Notes: generated from the sequence alone by a model not told the origin. DNA of 64,000 nucleotides from Doryteuthis pealeii (GCA_023376005.1 CM042157.1:70744559-70808558); one strand, 5' to 3'. Shown: positions 12,109 to 24,232, numbered from the stretch's first letter. Made by a program: numbers and translations.

Positions 12109-12176
12109 ATGGCGGATATAAAGGAGCCAAGCAACCATTTAAGAGGATTTATAGCGGAGGAAGGGGGAAGAATAAC
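12109..12176 (+). CDS. Candidate first coding exon (unproven)
   Basis: ATG in strong Kozak context (GAAAATGGCG) opens 23 codons beginning MADIKEPSNHLRGFIAEEGG; a GTGAGC donor-like site follows at 12177 just before the stop. The preceding 110 bp are more GC-rich than average, and AAAATGGCGG also fits a YY1-type start-site element. I do not recognise the peptide. It lies in a 5-kb zone nearly free of repeats, which suits a real gene start, but no second exon was identified. Confidence 0.25.
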
Positions 12177-15100
12177 GTGAGCAGATAAAAAAAATATACA
12201 CAGACAGTAACAGCTTACTACAACAAATAAACAAAGCGATATATTATTATTATTATTATTATATAGATATAAATATATATACATATATATATAAATAAAC
12301 AAACTTCCTCCACTACTACTACTAACTACTACAACAACATCTCAATTATTAGCAACAAAGTGAACAGTGTTAATTTTTCTTACTTCCAATATGTCACACA
12401 CAAAATACTTTGTTGCCGCCACTATGTAGGAATGCAATGCTTTATAGTAACTTTTTTTTTAAGCAGAAACAAATTAATATCTCTCTACTTTATACCATTT
12501 CTGAAACCTTGCTTTATTGTTTTCGTTTTTAGAAACCTTTTTAGTAGTACGATTCTCTTATCTAATTCGTTTTCAAAATGTTACAAAATACAAATTTTAA
12601 AGAGTTTCATATGCAAGATAAAAAAAAACTAAAAGGAAAGTAATTCTGTTGTTGGCTATGAAGTAGTCTACACGCCTTAAGTAAAACATTTAAAATTTAT
12701 ACTAAAATGCTACATAATCTTCATTTTAGAAGAAAATATTTTCATCTCTAGTTTTCTACTAAACTTACTGCTGTGTAAACAAAATTGATTTGATTAAATA
12801 ATATAATTATCTTTCCTTAATTTTAATTAACTTTAAAATTCCAGAGTCAAAATGCCTTTTGATTTAGGCATTTCCTTCAATTTACCTGTAACAGATGAAA
12901 TGGATGATACAAAGTTTTGTTTGGTTGGTTTTTTATAATGATATTTAATGAGAAAATTGAAAACGATATCTTTTTTTTATATATACCTTTTCAGCTTTTT
13001 TTTAATACGATTTCTCAAGATAGTGATAAAATAAATATTTAGGGATTAAGTATTAAAATAATATTTAAATAGACATAAAAATAATTCATTTTATGGAAAA
13101 TATTTTTAAACAACTCTTATTTCCTTTTTAATTGAAATATGATGAGGTAATCAGTTTAATGCAAGGACATTGACAGCCTCCCATAATATTTCTACCTACA
13201 TTAATATTCATGAGATGATTTGCATATTAATTTGCTAGAAATAGAAGGAAAAAAATACCAAGATTTTCTTAATGATGGAAGCTTAAATTTTTTGGCTCTC
13301 TGATAGTGATACGTATTTGTGTACATCCACCTTTTGAATAAATAAATAAAAATGTTTTGATAAAAATAAATAAGTAAATAAATAAAATAACGAAGTGTGA
13401 GAAAGAGATTTTGAGGGTCGAATTTCAGTGTTACACAATACACAGAAAATAACTTTTAAACCTTAAATCTACCGTAGAAGAGACAAGTCTATCATTCCAT
13501 ATTTTTTTTAACCCTCTTATAACTAAACGAAGGGGGAAATGACGTCAGCTCATTAATCACATAGCAAATCACATTTACATACATACAAGAAAAACACAGT
13601 AACAAACTGTAAACATTGTTGAGGAGACCCAATAAAACGGAAATAAAAATTAAATAATTAGCAAAAATCAAATAACAAGAACAAGCATTAATCAAATTAA
13701 CTTTTTTTCGGCTCATTTTTTTTTTAAATATAAAATTATAAGTTATTGTTAATGTTAATGTAATTTATAACACTTGTCTTATCCCTTTTTTCTGCATAAA
13801 TATTGGGGGAGGGATTTTTAATACAGAAAAAATAAAATAAATAAATAAAACACGTGACCATAGAAATTCATAGGCATTTGTTGTTTTTTTTTTAAGTACA
13901 AACCTTTTCTTTAAGACTATTATTAAAGTTTTATTTTAATTTTTTTTAAATAATAATAGACTATTATTATTAATAGTTTATGTAAGATTAATATCTAATT
14001 TTCACTTGTATTTATGATGCACTAGCAGTATAAATCTAAAAGTCGTTTTGTATTAAATTAAAAAACATGAAAAAGATTATTTTTTTAAATGAGTACATAT
14101 AAAAAAAACACCGGCATTTGAGTATTTTTTTGGCTGATGATTGCGTCAATTAACTCCTTTCTTTTTCTTCTTCTTTTCACTCAACTCAAAATTTGAGGAA
14201 GAAAAAGAAAAAGAAAGTGAAGGGGGGTCAGCCAATGCTAAACGATATGACAAAACCCTCACCACAGGCAAATAAATGAGGAGTAAATTTTTGTTATATT
14301 TTATTACGATGGCTCAACTTCTGAATCTTTAGGCAAAGTCAGTTGTTATTGATGCAACTGTTTTCTCTTTACACATTCATAAAACAATGTTCAGAATCTC
14401 ACTACAATTTAATACGAGTAATTACGTTATCTTTTAAAAAAAAGAGTGACAAGTCGTTTAAACTTAGACAAAATTAAAATAAATTGAAATTATTTTTTTT
14501 AAACTATCAAACATTCGAAAAAAAAAAACTTGGATCATCAAAGTTGGGAGTGATATATTTACAAAAATAAAATAAAATTTACTGAGTAATACAAATAAAA
14601 ACAAAATATTCTCTGGTATAATAATTACCAATTTGAGGAAAAATCCGTCAAGTTTACGAAAAACAGATACGCAACCCGTATGTCCCTGTTGTGATTAAAA
14701 CCTTAAAAATACTCAATCAAAACTTTTCTTATTTGCGATTTACTTGCAATTTAAATTTTTAGTACTTAAGATTTTATTATTTTATATAAAAAATAACACT
14801 CTACCAAGTTATTTAATACATTTCATCGTTATGATTAACAATTTTTAAAGTCGGTTCTTTTAAAATATTTTGTAAAACCCATTTTGAGTTGAGGATTAAG
14901 GTTGTCATTTTTCGTGAAGTTTGAGAACTATGAATTTTCTCTAAAAATGAACGTACAAAAATAAAATAAAATAAATAGGGGTAAGAGATAAAAAGAGAGT
15001 TTTTTGGGTTTTTTTAAATTGTCTCTTTTGCTTTTTGCCTAAACTACTATTTCCCCAGATTCTTCATCGATTAAAAAAAAAAGAACAAAAACAAAAAAAA

Positions 15101-15493
15101 CGTACACTTTAGATATTGTCGCCCCTGGTTTATTTTAATCTTTAAAACAGAACAATAATAAAACCCACATGTAACCACATAACATACCAAGTCAAGTATT
15201 TAACTGTCAAAATGTTTACTAAACAGCAAGATCTGGTAATTACTAAAATCAGAAAATTGTTAAGAAAGGAATGCTTAAGGTTTTTAAACACCAACACACC
15301 ATTCACTTACTCTAAAGATAAGCGACCCGCGAGAACTGAAAAAAAATATACGAATTCACAGGTTTTACCGACATTACTAACGACTTTATGATTTTAAATG
15401 AATTTCTATCTTCCGTAAAGGACAAGTTAAAAATAAGGGTTAGGGGCTGAAATAGCCTCAACCAAGAATAAAAACGTCAGAACATTCACTTAC

Positions 15494-15640
15494 CCACAAC
15501 TATGTGTGTTTACTTCAGGCAGGAGGACATTTCGCGCGTAGGCTTCATTGCCCGGATGTTGGCAAGGTCGAGGTCACAACGGTGGCGGCGGCGACGACGA
15601 CGGTGGAGGGGATTGATGTGTGTTGTGTATTTTATTGCTC
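15494..15640. promoter_or_regulatory. CG-rich patch, possible first exon or promoter
   Basis: About 120 bp with a high density of CG and CGG/CGA triplets in otherwise AT-rich DNA. Minus strand: a good donor (GTAAGT at 15493-15488) would end a non-coding exon at 15494. Plus strand: TGTGTTTACTTCAG gives an acceptor before 15519. Both readings are possible; the composition favours a minus-strand 5'UTR exon. Confidence 0.3.
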
Positions 15641-16364
15641 GCGTTGAATTGGATTTTGTTCCTATTTTTCGACATAAACATGAATATCTTACATTCTTTT
15701 ACTTACCTCTTGTTAAATATTATCAACAGAATTTATATTTATTTACTACAATGTTTATTGTCTAATGCTACTACTAGACGAATCGTCATTTTTGTCTTGC
15801 CTCCACTAGCATTGTCACTTTAAAAATCAAAAAGATCTTTCTTTAAGATGTCTGTGTTGTGAAAAATACAAGTATGTAATTGATGTAGTTTATTTATAAA
15901 TACAAAAAAAATAGCATTCTTCAAGCGAAATACAGAGATAGATATCGCCGATTTATTTATTTATTTTTTTATCTTTGAAAAATAAGTATTAAAAAATTCG
16001 AGCAAGAGGTATCTGTTACCCAATTAAGAGGAAGGGGTATTAATGTGACAAACATGTTAGCTTTAAAAGTTTTCTGAAACATACAGGTGTGTTTGTGTAT
16101 AAGTAAATGACAAGTGTTAAAAAGGTGCTTGACTGAAGAGATTATACTAAGTGGAATGTGGTGGCCCATGTGCTGACGCCACAATGATATAAAAATAAAT
16201 ATTTGATAAATAAGAGAAATAAATAAAATTAACGGGTAATTTATTTGATTTTGAATTAAAACAGCAAACAATTTGAGTCGTTTGACTGATGAATTTCTGG
16301 CAGTACTTAAGTCATAACATACCATAGAGGATGTCCAACAAAATATATTTAAAAAAAACAAACA

Positions 16365-16988
16365 TCCCAGCCCTGTTGGTTGGGGCTTTAGAATACACCT
16401 CTGCAGAGGGGTAAGACCCCCTTAATGGGACCACCTGTTGGCCGTGGGTGGCGATCTGTGATGCTTAAGGATGGAACCCTGGTGGCTGAACAGTTCAAGA
16501 CATGCAACACTACATTTTGGCCCTTTCTTAGGCTAGCTGGTTAGTCGGAGATGCACCCTCCGATCAATTGGTTGTTCACGTCAAGCCCTAGCACCTATAC
16601 GATTGTCCCAACCCTATTGCCCTTATAGCAAACACCAACCCTTTGTATTATATATATGTGCTAGAAGGTGGTGGCTGAAGGTCTTAGTGTCCTGGGCATG
16701 ACGTTAAACTCTATTTGATCATGAGGTTCTAATTCTGGAGCTCTGGGAAATGTGGAGTATCCCTTCATCACCATTACTCCCAGGTCTACTCTGACCTGGA
16801 GTGGTAGTGCCTGTTAGGGTCCCATCTATGGGTTGAATATAAGAAAAAAATGAGTTTAAAAATTGAAATTAAAAAAAATTTTGAACACCCATAAAAGTAT
16901 AAATGGAACAATACGGCTTTGGCATAAAATAACCCAATAAGGATTGACATGTCGTAGAATCCAACCAACCAAACCAAACCAAACCAAA
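16365..16988 (+). repeat. Rep600 interspersed repeat, near full length
   Basis: About 620 bp. In order: CCTGTTGGTTGGGGC, CTCTGCAGAGGGGTAAG, GTGGCGATCTGTGATGCTTA, CAAGCCCTAGCACC, ATCATATRTGTGCTAGAAGG-type block, GAGTGGTAGTGCCTGTTAGG, and a tail GGCATAAAATAACCCAA then (CCAAA)n. The simple A-rich tail suggests retroposition; no protein coding. It is the commonest repeat of the window. Confidence 0.85.
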
Positions 16989-16995
16989 AGCATCC

Positions 16996-17485
16996 GGCTG
17001 ACTTCTGATTTAGGTCGGAAAAATTAACACGGAAAGTTTTTTGGTGGTACCCAATGATAGTTTAACTACAGTCTATGAATTAACATTTTGCGAATTGGGT
17101 TACAGTTTTAGGGGATTAAGGTTGTTTTTAATTACGTATTGCTTAAAAAAGATAAACAACAAAAAACCCAAATTACTATACATTTAATTAACCATTGAAA
17201 TTAATTATTGAATCTATTATTGAGACAGTTGTTTGTGTTAGTATTGCAATGTATAATTTCAATTAAACTTAGTTTTAAAAAATATTTTTCAACATTAAAT
17301 GTATAGTAATTTGGTTTTTTTGTTGTTTATCTTTTTTAAGCAATACGTAATTAAAAACAACCTTAATCCCCTAAAACCGTAACCCAATTCGCAAAATGTT
17401 AATCCATAGACTGTAGTTAAACTGTCATTGGGGATCACCAAAAAACTTTCTGTTTTAATTTTCCGATTGTTTTCAGAAGTCAGCC
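16996..17485. mobile_element. G-family MITE, 490 bp with long inverted ends
   Basis: Inverted arms of about 180 bp start GGCTGACTTCTGATTTAGG around a unique 130-bp centre (AATTAATTATTGAATC and further). No target duplication seen (AAGCATCC versus ATTAAGTG). No ORF. Confidence 0.88.
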
Positions 17486-17589
17486 ATTAAGTGTTGTAAG
17501 GGAAGATATTTCCCCAACAAAATAGTTGGAGTTGTCCAATGGAACACAAAGATACGAATATGTGAGTTTATTCGTAGTTGAATTACATA

Positions 17590-18190
17590 GTACCGCCCTG
17601 TCGGCTGGGGCGTTAGAATGCACCTCTGCAGAGGGGTAAGACTCCCCCAATGGGGCCACCTGTTGGCCGTGGGTGGCAACCCGTGATGCTTAAGGATAGA
17701 GCCCAGGAGGATGAGCAATTCATGACATGCAATACTCCACTTTGGCCCTACCTTGGGCTAGACGGGCGGTCGGAGAGGCCCCCTCCGATCAATCGGTTGG
17801 TCACGTCAAGCCCTAGCACCTATATGATTTTCCCAACCCTATTGCCCTTATGGCAAGCCCCAACCCCTTTTTATCATATGGGTGCTAGAAGGCGGTGGCT
17901 GCGGGTCTACATGTCTTGGGAATGACGTTAAACTCTATCTGATGGTGAGGTTCCAGTTTTGGAGGTTTGAGGAATGTGGAGCACCCCATTCATCACCATT
18001 GCTCCCTGGTCCACTCTGACCCGGAGTGGTAGTATCTGTTAGGGTCCCATCTATGGGTTAAATAGAAAAATGTATTTATAAAAAAATTGTATTATCCATT
18101 AAGAATTGATTTATTTCAAAACTTTATTGGCATTAAATGACCCACTGAGGTTGATACGCCACAAAACAAAACAAACAAACAAACAATTTC
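17590..18190 (+). repeat. Rep600, near full length
   Basis: All blocks of the repeat present in order, ending in a (ACAAA)n tail at 18163-18186. An apparent ORF across it is incidental. Confidence 0.85.
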
Positions 18191-18684
18191 ATAGTAGTAT
18201 TCATAGTCGAGTTACTATCAATTAATCAAGTAGCTAGTCACACTGTTGGAGAATTGCGTGTTGACTCTCTTATTTATATTCCTGTACAAAAAGTAATAAA
18301 CCTTTTCTAAATTTTCAATATTGTTAATTGATTAATTCAGTCACAACATTAAGGTAGGGTTAATTCAACTAGTAGATATTTCTCTGAGATATGGACGCTT
18401 TTCAGATTGTGGTCACATGAATACGTTTAAAATATGATGGTAACATAGAATAATGCATTGGGAACGGGAGTACTCAGTCAATAACGATATTTATGAATAT
18501 TTCACTGGAATAAGATTTATGTGACCATGGTCCACTCTGACCCAGTGTGGTAGTACCTGTTAGGGTCCCATCTAATAATAATGAAATTTATTATGTAATT
18601 AATGACAAAGTAAATATCTATAAACATTCACTATCACCAGATCTTGCTTTTTGAGCAAAAATAATGAAGGTGACAACACTTTTA

Positions 18685-18842
18685 AGAAATAAGAATTCGG
18701 TGAATAAGCAACACCAGATAATCAGGATTTACATTTTTGCATTTCATCTTGGATGGTTTAGGTGGTCTCATTTTTAACCAGAGGGTGTTGCAAGATGACA
18801 ACAGTCATACCATTAAAAAACTCGAGTATTGATATAAAGATA
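18685..18842 (+). repeat. R5 repeat, 3' half
   Basis: GAATAAGCAACACCAGATAA to GATATAAAGATA, directly abutting the H1 Helitron-like 5' end. Confidence 0.7.
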
Positions 18843-19207
18843 TCTATACATATATAAAGGGTAGTTGTGTGTATGTATGTCCGGAGGAAAGTACGAAAAT
18901 AAAACAATTAAAAACAAAGTAAATATATATATATACAATTTCACTATCACCAGATCTTGCTTTTTGAGCAAAAATGATAAAAATTTTATTTGTATTCATG
19001 AAGATGATTAAAAAATAGAATTTAAATACTAACAGTATGGAATTTTCTTTACATTAAATTTTTTAAAAAGGGGGCTATAATTATCCTTTTCAGAATGTCT
19101 GAGCAATTTTTTTCTGATGCCCCACTAGGCCAAATCAATGAAAGGTCTTTTTTTTACATAGGGCATCCAGTGAGGATCCAACTCACGATTAGTAATAATG
19201 GATAATA
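18843..19207 (+). mobile_element. H1 Helitron-like element, 3' end replaced
   Basis: Intact 5' end TCTATACATATATAAAGGG joined directly to the end of an R5 repeat. It runs to ACGATTAGTAATAATGGAT and is then taken over by an R6 repeat. Confidence 0.75.
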
Positions 19208-19325
19208 ATGAAATTTATTGTGTACAGTGCTCAGGTGCATCACAACTCATCAAAGTCTCATGTCAAGTACACAGAATAATGTATTAGTGTCAGCAATATG
19301 AACAGTTTACAGTAGTAATATGCAT
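19205..19325 (+). repeat. R6 repeat
   Basis: AATGAAATTTATTGTGTACAG through ATGAACAGTTTACAGTA; a second copy at 33716-33832. About 115 bp, unknown class. Confidence 0.65.
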
Positions 19326-19609
19326 GTATGTGTGCGTGGGTGTGCATATGTGTGTGGAGAGGGGCATCAGGTATAGTGTCGGCGGACTACAGGAAGCATG
19401 GAGGCTTTGAAAGATTCAGTGTTTCGGCAGCCTACAACAGACGCGGGCAGCTTATTCCATGTCTCCGCAATTCTGAGCGTGAAAAAATGTTTCCAAAAGT
19501 CACGTGAGCATGGGTTAAATAGAAGAAAAAAATTAGTTTAAAAAAATTTGAGTATCTATCAAGAATGGATAAATCAAAATATCTTTGGCATAAAATAGCC
19601 CAACGGCAT

Positions 19610-19905
19610 GTCAACCCCTGGTGGGTTATTTTATGCCGAAGACATTTTGTTTTATTGATTCTTGATGGATACTCAATTTTTTTTTTTAATAATTTTTTTT
19701 TTCTATTTAACCCATAGATGGGACCCTAACAGGTACTACCACTCATTTTGTTATATTGATTCTTGATAGATACTCAATTTTTTTTAAACTAATTTTTTTT
19801 CTTTCCATTGGTTAAATGGATGGGACCCTAACAGGTACTACCACTCCGGGTCAGAGTGGACCTGGGAGTAATGGTGATAAAGGGGTACTATGACGTTTTT
19901 GCTGG
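19610..19905 (-). repeat. Rep600 3' fragments, duplicated
   Basis: The block GGACCCTAACAGGTACTACC occurs twice (19722 and 19822) with the tail part between, a local duplication of the 3' end. Confidence 0.7.
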
Positions 19906-20404
19906 GCCTCATATAATTTCCCAGCTTAAGAGATAGGCAATTAACTTCGGATGAAGAAGACAACAACGACAATTGAAGATAAAAAAAAACATATTCAGAA
20001 AGACACAAATTGCAAACTTAATGGAGTTTGCAACCAGACTTATCTGCTGATTTCTTTTAAAGGTTTTGGGAGCGACTGGATTAGACATCTTGCTGGTATC
20101 TACTCAACACTATAAGTGACTTAATCATGGAATTCAATTTAGGTGCCTATATTGTATATTGGTGATATCGCCCCCTGGTGCCAAGGGCAGATAATTAATC
20201 CCTAATTTTTCCAGTAGTACTCCACATTCCCTATAGCTTCAAAACTTGAACCTCACCATCAGATAGAGTTTAACATCATACCCAGGACACTAAGACCCTC
20301 AGCCACCACCTTCTAGCACATATATGATAAAAAAGGGCCACTGTAGTAGTTTGGAAGATCCTTCTGCAGCATTCAGTCCTTCCTCATTTGAAACCACTCT
20401 ATCT

Positions 20405-20560
20405 TTTCCTATGGAGGTGCATGGTGTATTGGTTAGAGTCATAGGAAATGGACTCATCAACCCAAGTTCAAATCCTGGACAAGGTTGTTTGCATTTCACA
20501 TAATGCTAATACCCTTTGGAAAGGTATGCATCCAACTACTCTCCCTCCAGCTATGTATAT
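20405..20560 (+). repeat. SINE-B, 3' truncated
   Basis: GGTGCATGGTGTATTGGTTAG head and AAGTTCAAATCCTGG B-box; stops after the CTCCAGCTATG block. Confidence 0.75.
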
Positions 20561-20627
20561 ATATGATAAAAAATATGTATATATATGATAAAAAAGGTTG
20601 GGAATTTACCATAAGGGCAATAGGATT

Positions 20628-20822
20628 TCTCTGAATGTTTGAGATGAGGCTTGATGATTAGTATTATCTGCATTATTCAGACTATTGTCCACATCTTTAT
20701 TGTTATTTGTACAACGTTTCAGCCAATATACTCTCCGGCCTTCTTCAGGTATTTCTTGTCGGACTCGGGAACCTTCTTTTCGAACTCGGGAACTTTCTTG
20801 TCTTGATCAGGAGCCATCACGG
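20628..20822 (-). mobile_element. F-family arm joined to SINE-D
   Basis: One arm with TTCGGAC, GGCCTTCTTCAGG and GGAACTTTCTTGTC. The inverted partner is missing and a SINE-D copy follows. A short piece of the outer arm reappears at 21023-21070. Confidence 0.7.
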
Positions 20823-21074
20823 AACTTTGAACTTAACCCTTTATTCAGTCCACGGGGATATCCTGTTCTCATTCCGCTAACCATAGCTGGGGTAGGAGTT
20901 GTGTTAATTATTTTTCTATGTTACTGCCACCGCTCAGGATTGAACCCGGAATCCAAAGATAACTGTCACTTAGAACTGTCTTAACCTAACTACCTTATCC
21001 ACTAGGCCATGTGTCCAATTGGACAAATAACAATAAAGATGAGGATAATAGTCCGAATAACGCAGATAATCTTA

Positions 21075-21300
21075 AGGGCAATAGGGTTAGGACAATCATA
21101 TAGGTGCTAGGACTTGATGTGACCAGCTGATTGTTCAGAGGGGGGCCTCTCTGACTGGCTGTCTAACCTAAGTAAGAGCCAAAATGGAGAGTTGCATGTC
21201 ATGGACTGCTCTCCTCAGTCACCAGAGTTCTATTCTTAAGCATCATGGGACACCCCCATGGCCAACAGGTGGCCCCATGGTACCATGTCTTTAGACAAGT
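21075..21300 (-). repeat. Rep600, 5' third, minus strand
   Basis: GGTGCTAGGACTTGATGTGA to GGTGGCCCCATGG; both ends truncated. A related scrap lies at 20215-20345. Confidence 0.7.
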
Positions 21301-21354
21301 ACTATGTTAAAAAATTTGAGAGAAGGGCAGTACATAATGATAACAATTATACAA

Positions 21355-21525
21355 CGGGCGCCTCCTCTTTTTTACCGACCCCTCCACACAAGTAGGATGT
21401 GACACAACATCGATTTTTAAAGCAAAGTTTAACCAGTTTGAATTCAGAGTTTCCCTTCTCCTAGACTGATTGCCTAACCAAGGTTAAAGAGCCCAGTCTG
21501 CCCTACTATTTAACCATAGCTGTGT
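21355..21525 (-). repeat. SINE-B, 5' truncated
   Basis: Minus-strand tail half only (CCTCCACACAAGTAGGATG to CCCTACTATTTAACCATAG), continuing into a SINE-D-like fragment at 21526-21650. Confidence 0.7.
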
Positions 21526-21955
21526 AGAATACTGTTAATTGTTATTCTGTGTTACTTTCACCCTTAGCCAGGATTGAACCTGCAGTCTGGAAATGACTGT
21601 TACAGATTGTTAACTATTGGACAGTGGAACAGTCACATTGCTCAAACCAATTGTTGACTGTCTAACTGACTTACTTCAATAAGCTGGAGGGAGAATTGTT
21701 GGATTCGTACCTTTCCCAAGGGTAGAACTAATTAAAATGGAATTTTTTCCAGCATAAATCAATCCTAAAACTAAGGAATATTTAGTATGAATTTTGTGTC
21801 ATTAAACTAAACCGAAAAAAGTCTTTAGGAGACAAATATTGATTCACTCAGTTTTAGTATAATAATAGATATACAGTTTTCATAGAAATATTAGTAGTTC
21901 AGTAAGGTACCATATGTTCATATCATGACTTATTTGTGTAGCATCGTAATTTTCC

Positions 21956-22153
21956 GGTTATTTCCTATAAGTCTAACATAAATAAAGGGGAACCACTCTT
22001 GACTGATAAATTATTTATTTATTTTCCCATTAAACTAACCCTAAACCCTAACCCTAACCCCCATCTTCTTTTTTCCTAGTAGATCAATAAATAAATAATT
22101 TATCAGTCAAGAGTGGTTCCCCTTTGTTTATGTTGGAATTATAGGAAATAACC
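21956..22153. mobile_element. T-family MITE with telomere-like core
   Basis: Terminal inverted repeats of about 65 bp start GGTTATTTCCTATAAGTC. The loop carries ACCCTAAACCCTAACCCTAA. Flanked by an 8-bp duplication, AATTTTCC on the left and CATTTTCC on the right (7 of 8). Non-autonomous; no coding capacity. Confidence 0.9.
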
Positions 22154-22199
22154 CATTTTCCTATATTCACCTCTATCCAGTTTCTGTCCTTCCATCTTC

Positions 22200-22410
22200 T
22201 ACTAGCCCTGTTGGCTGGGGTGGTAGAACATACCGATTGCACCACTGCAGAAGGGGTAAGATCCTTCCCACAATGGAGCCACCTACTGGCCATGGATGGC
22301 AACTTGTGATGCTTAAGGATGGAATCCTGATGGCTGAGCAGTCTATGACATGCAACACTCTACTTTGGGGTTAGAGACGGTCAAAGAAACCCCTTTAGAT
22401 CAATCAGCCA
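22200..22410 (+). repeat. Rep600, 5' third
   Basis: GCCCTGTTGGCTGGGGTGG to CCTTTAGATCAATCAGCC. The next Rep600 block resumes at 22930, with a TA run and an R5 repeat between. Confidence 0.7.
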
Positions 22411-22440
22411 TGTTCTTTAGATCTCATGCCCCATCGTCAA

Positions 22441-22479
<39 letters not shown>

Positions 22480-22491
<12 letters not shown>

Positions 22492-22835
22492 TCTTTGCAT
22501 TATGTTCGGTTGAAACAGTTTAGCGTTATCATTTCCGCGTGCCTTTCCCCTACTCCCATTCTTTCTTTTTTACTTTCTTTTTTCTTTCTTTCTTATTATA
22601 TATTTTCTGTGTAGCATGTCCTTTTTCTTTCCTTCCCTTTCTTTATAATAAAAACGGAATGGTCCATTATTTAGATGAGCTGACAACACCCATAAGAAAT
22701 AAGAATTCAGCGGATCAGTCACACCAGATAATCAGGATTTACATTTTTGCAGCTCGTCCTGGACGATTTGGACAACTCATCTTTAACCTGCAAACAGTCG
22801 GAAGATTAAGGAACAAGCGTATTAACATATAGATT
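22480..22835 (+). repeat. R5 repeat
   Basis: Near full copy following a 48-bp TA run; ends ATTAACATATAGAT. Confidence 0.7.
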
Positions 22836-22929
22836 TTCATTTTTTCAAGTAACTAATAACAATAATAATTTGTAAACAATTACAGTAGCTATTCTTAATA
22901 CAAATAATTAGCATGCAAGTTTCAAGTAT

Positions 22930-23135
22930 CTCTTTAAATCAATCAGCTGGTCATGTCAAGCCCTAGCACCTATATGATTGTCCCGATCCTATTGCTCTTA
23001 TAGCAAATCCCCAAACTTTTTAATGTATATGAGCTACAAGGCAATGTCTGAGGGTCTTAGTGTCCTGAGTATGATGCTGAACTGCATCTAGGGGTGAGGT
23101 TCGATTTCGAAGCTCTGGGGAGTGTGGAGTACCCC
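22930..23135 (+). repeat. Rep600, middle third
   Basis: CAAGCCCTAGCACCTATATG to GTGGAGTACCCCTTCAT, cut by a SINE-A at 23145. It may be the continuation of the copy that starts at 22200. Confidence 0.7.
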
Positions 23136-23144
23136 TTCATAAAT

Positions 23145-23396
23145 AAAGTAAAGTCGTCGGGGCGGCCTAATGTCAGTATCAGCTAGACAGTGAGGGAGTC
23201 TATCCCCTTTTCACTAGCGCTAGACCAAGGAGATCATTTTAGCATCTGAGGTGGAGCGCCACACCTACCATCAGCTCCTCACTTTACCGCACAGATCCCT
23301 GTGCTACTCATATGCTGAGTTGGCGAGGACCGGAATCGAACCAAGAACCTTGTGGTTTCTAGCCGAACGCTCTACCGACTGAGCTAACCTGGCCCT
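23145..23396 (-). repeat. SINE-A (tRNA-derived)
   Basis: Full minus-strand copy with TTAGCTCAGTCGGTAGAGCG head and GGTTCGATTCC B-box. Nearly the same length as the 8.9-kb copy. Confidence 0.85.
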
Positions 23397-23570
23397 TATT
23401 GCCATCATAGATAGACCCCATATCTGTATATTAACCATTAAACTATGACAGAAAAAGAAGTGTCTGGCTTAGTCTGGTTCAAGGCCACAATAATAGAGCA
23501 ACCATAAAGGATAAATGTTTGTTAAACATCACTTTACAGTTGACACGTTCTTTCTTTAGGAAATTGTTTT

Positions 23571-24232
23571 TTAACTCTTTGCCTGCCAAATTTTCTTCCA
23601 CGGCTGTACCAAATTTTCTTGGTATTTTTTTACCTGTATGGCACTTTTTACCTGAATGGGATATATCTTAAAGTTCACTACCTATTCACCTCAGAACTCA
23701 TCATCTATACATATTTAAAGGGCAGTTGTGTGTATATGTATGTCCGGAGGAAACTTCGAAAATAAAACAATTAACGACAAAGTAAATATATATATACACA
23801 TTAAATATCACCAGGGCTTGGTTTTTTAGCAAAAATAATAGAGATTTGATTTATATTCATGAAGATAATTAAAAAATAAAATTTAAATGATAACAGCATG
23901 GATTTTTTTCATTTAATATTTTAGATAGTAGACATTAAGATTTCTTTTCAGAGTAGCTGGATCAATGCAAGGTTTATTTTTACATAGGGATTTAAATGGG
24001 GCATCCCACGAGGATCCAACTCACGATTCAGTAATAATAGATCTGCGGGAATAACTTTAAAAAATCCCTTTCTACACAAGTGATGCCAGGTAGCTGCTGC
24101 TAGTATTTAAATAAAGTCTATCATTATTGTAATCTGAGTCCTTCTGCTCAATTATAATGAACTAACCATTAGTTTTTGTACTTTGCTTGGTGGGAAGGCC
24201 ATGCGAGTGGTTTAAAGTAACCAAAGAGTTAA
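23571..24232. mobile_element. N2 element containing a Helitron-like insertion
   Basis: Ends TTAACTCTTTGCCTGCC and CCAAAGAGTTAA. A complete H1 Helitron-like copy (23704-24103) lies within. The left part shares CCAAATTTTCTTGGTAT with the 9.4-kb copy. Confidence 0.7.
23704..24103 (+). mobile_element. H1 Helitron-like non-autonomous element, complete
   Basis: 400 bp starting TCTATACATATTTAAAGGG and ending GCTGCTGCTAG, with A before (23703) and T after (24104). TC start, CTAG end and an A/T insertion site are the marks of Helitrons. No Rep/helicase code. Confidence 0.8.

Larger units (their letters stand above)
10921..16364. other. Mostly single-copy AT-rich region
   Basis: Apart from poly(A)/poly(T) runs, an ATT microsatellite at 12241-12300 and a pyrimidine-purine hairpin at 14160-14215, I saw none of the window's repeat families here. 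The lack of transposons over 5.4 kb contrasts sharply with both sides and suggests constraint or a recently unique locus. Contains the two candidate exon patches at 12.1 and 15.5 kb. Confidence 0.5.

Noticed and set aside
17650..17925. Open frames with shared WPYLGLDGRSERPP-type peptide at 17.7, 28.2, 44.2 and 49.6 kb
   Set aside because: They come from the same part of Rep600 copies, appear on either strand depending on insertion, and lack consistent starts or stops. Best explained by a non-coding repeat.
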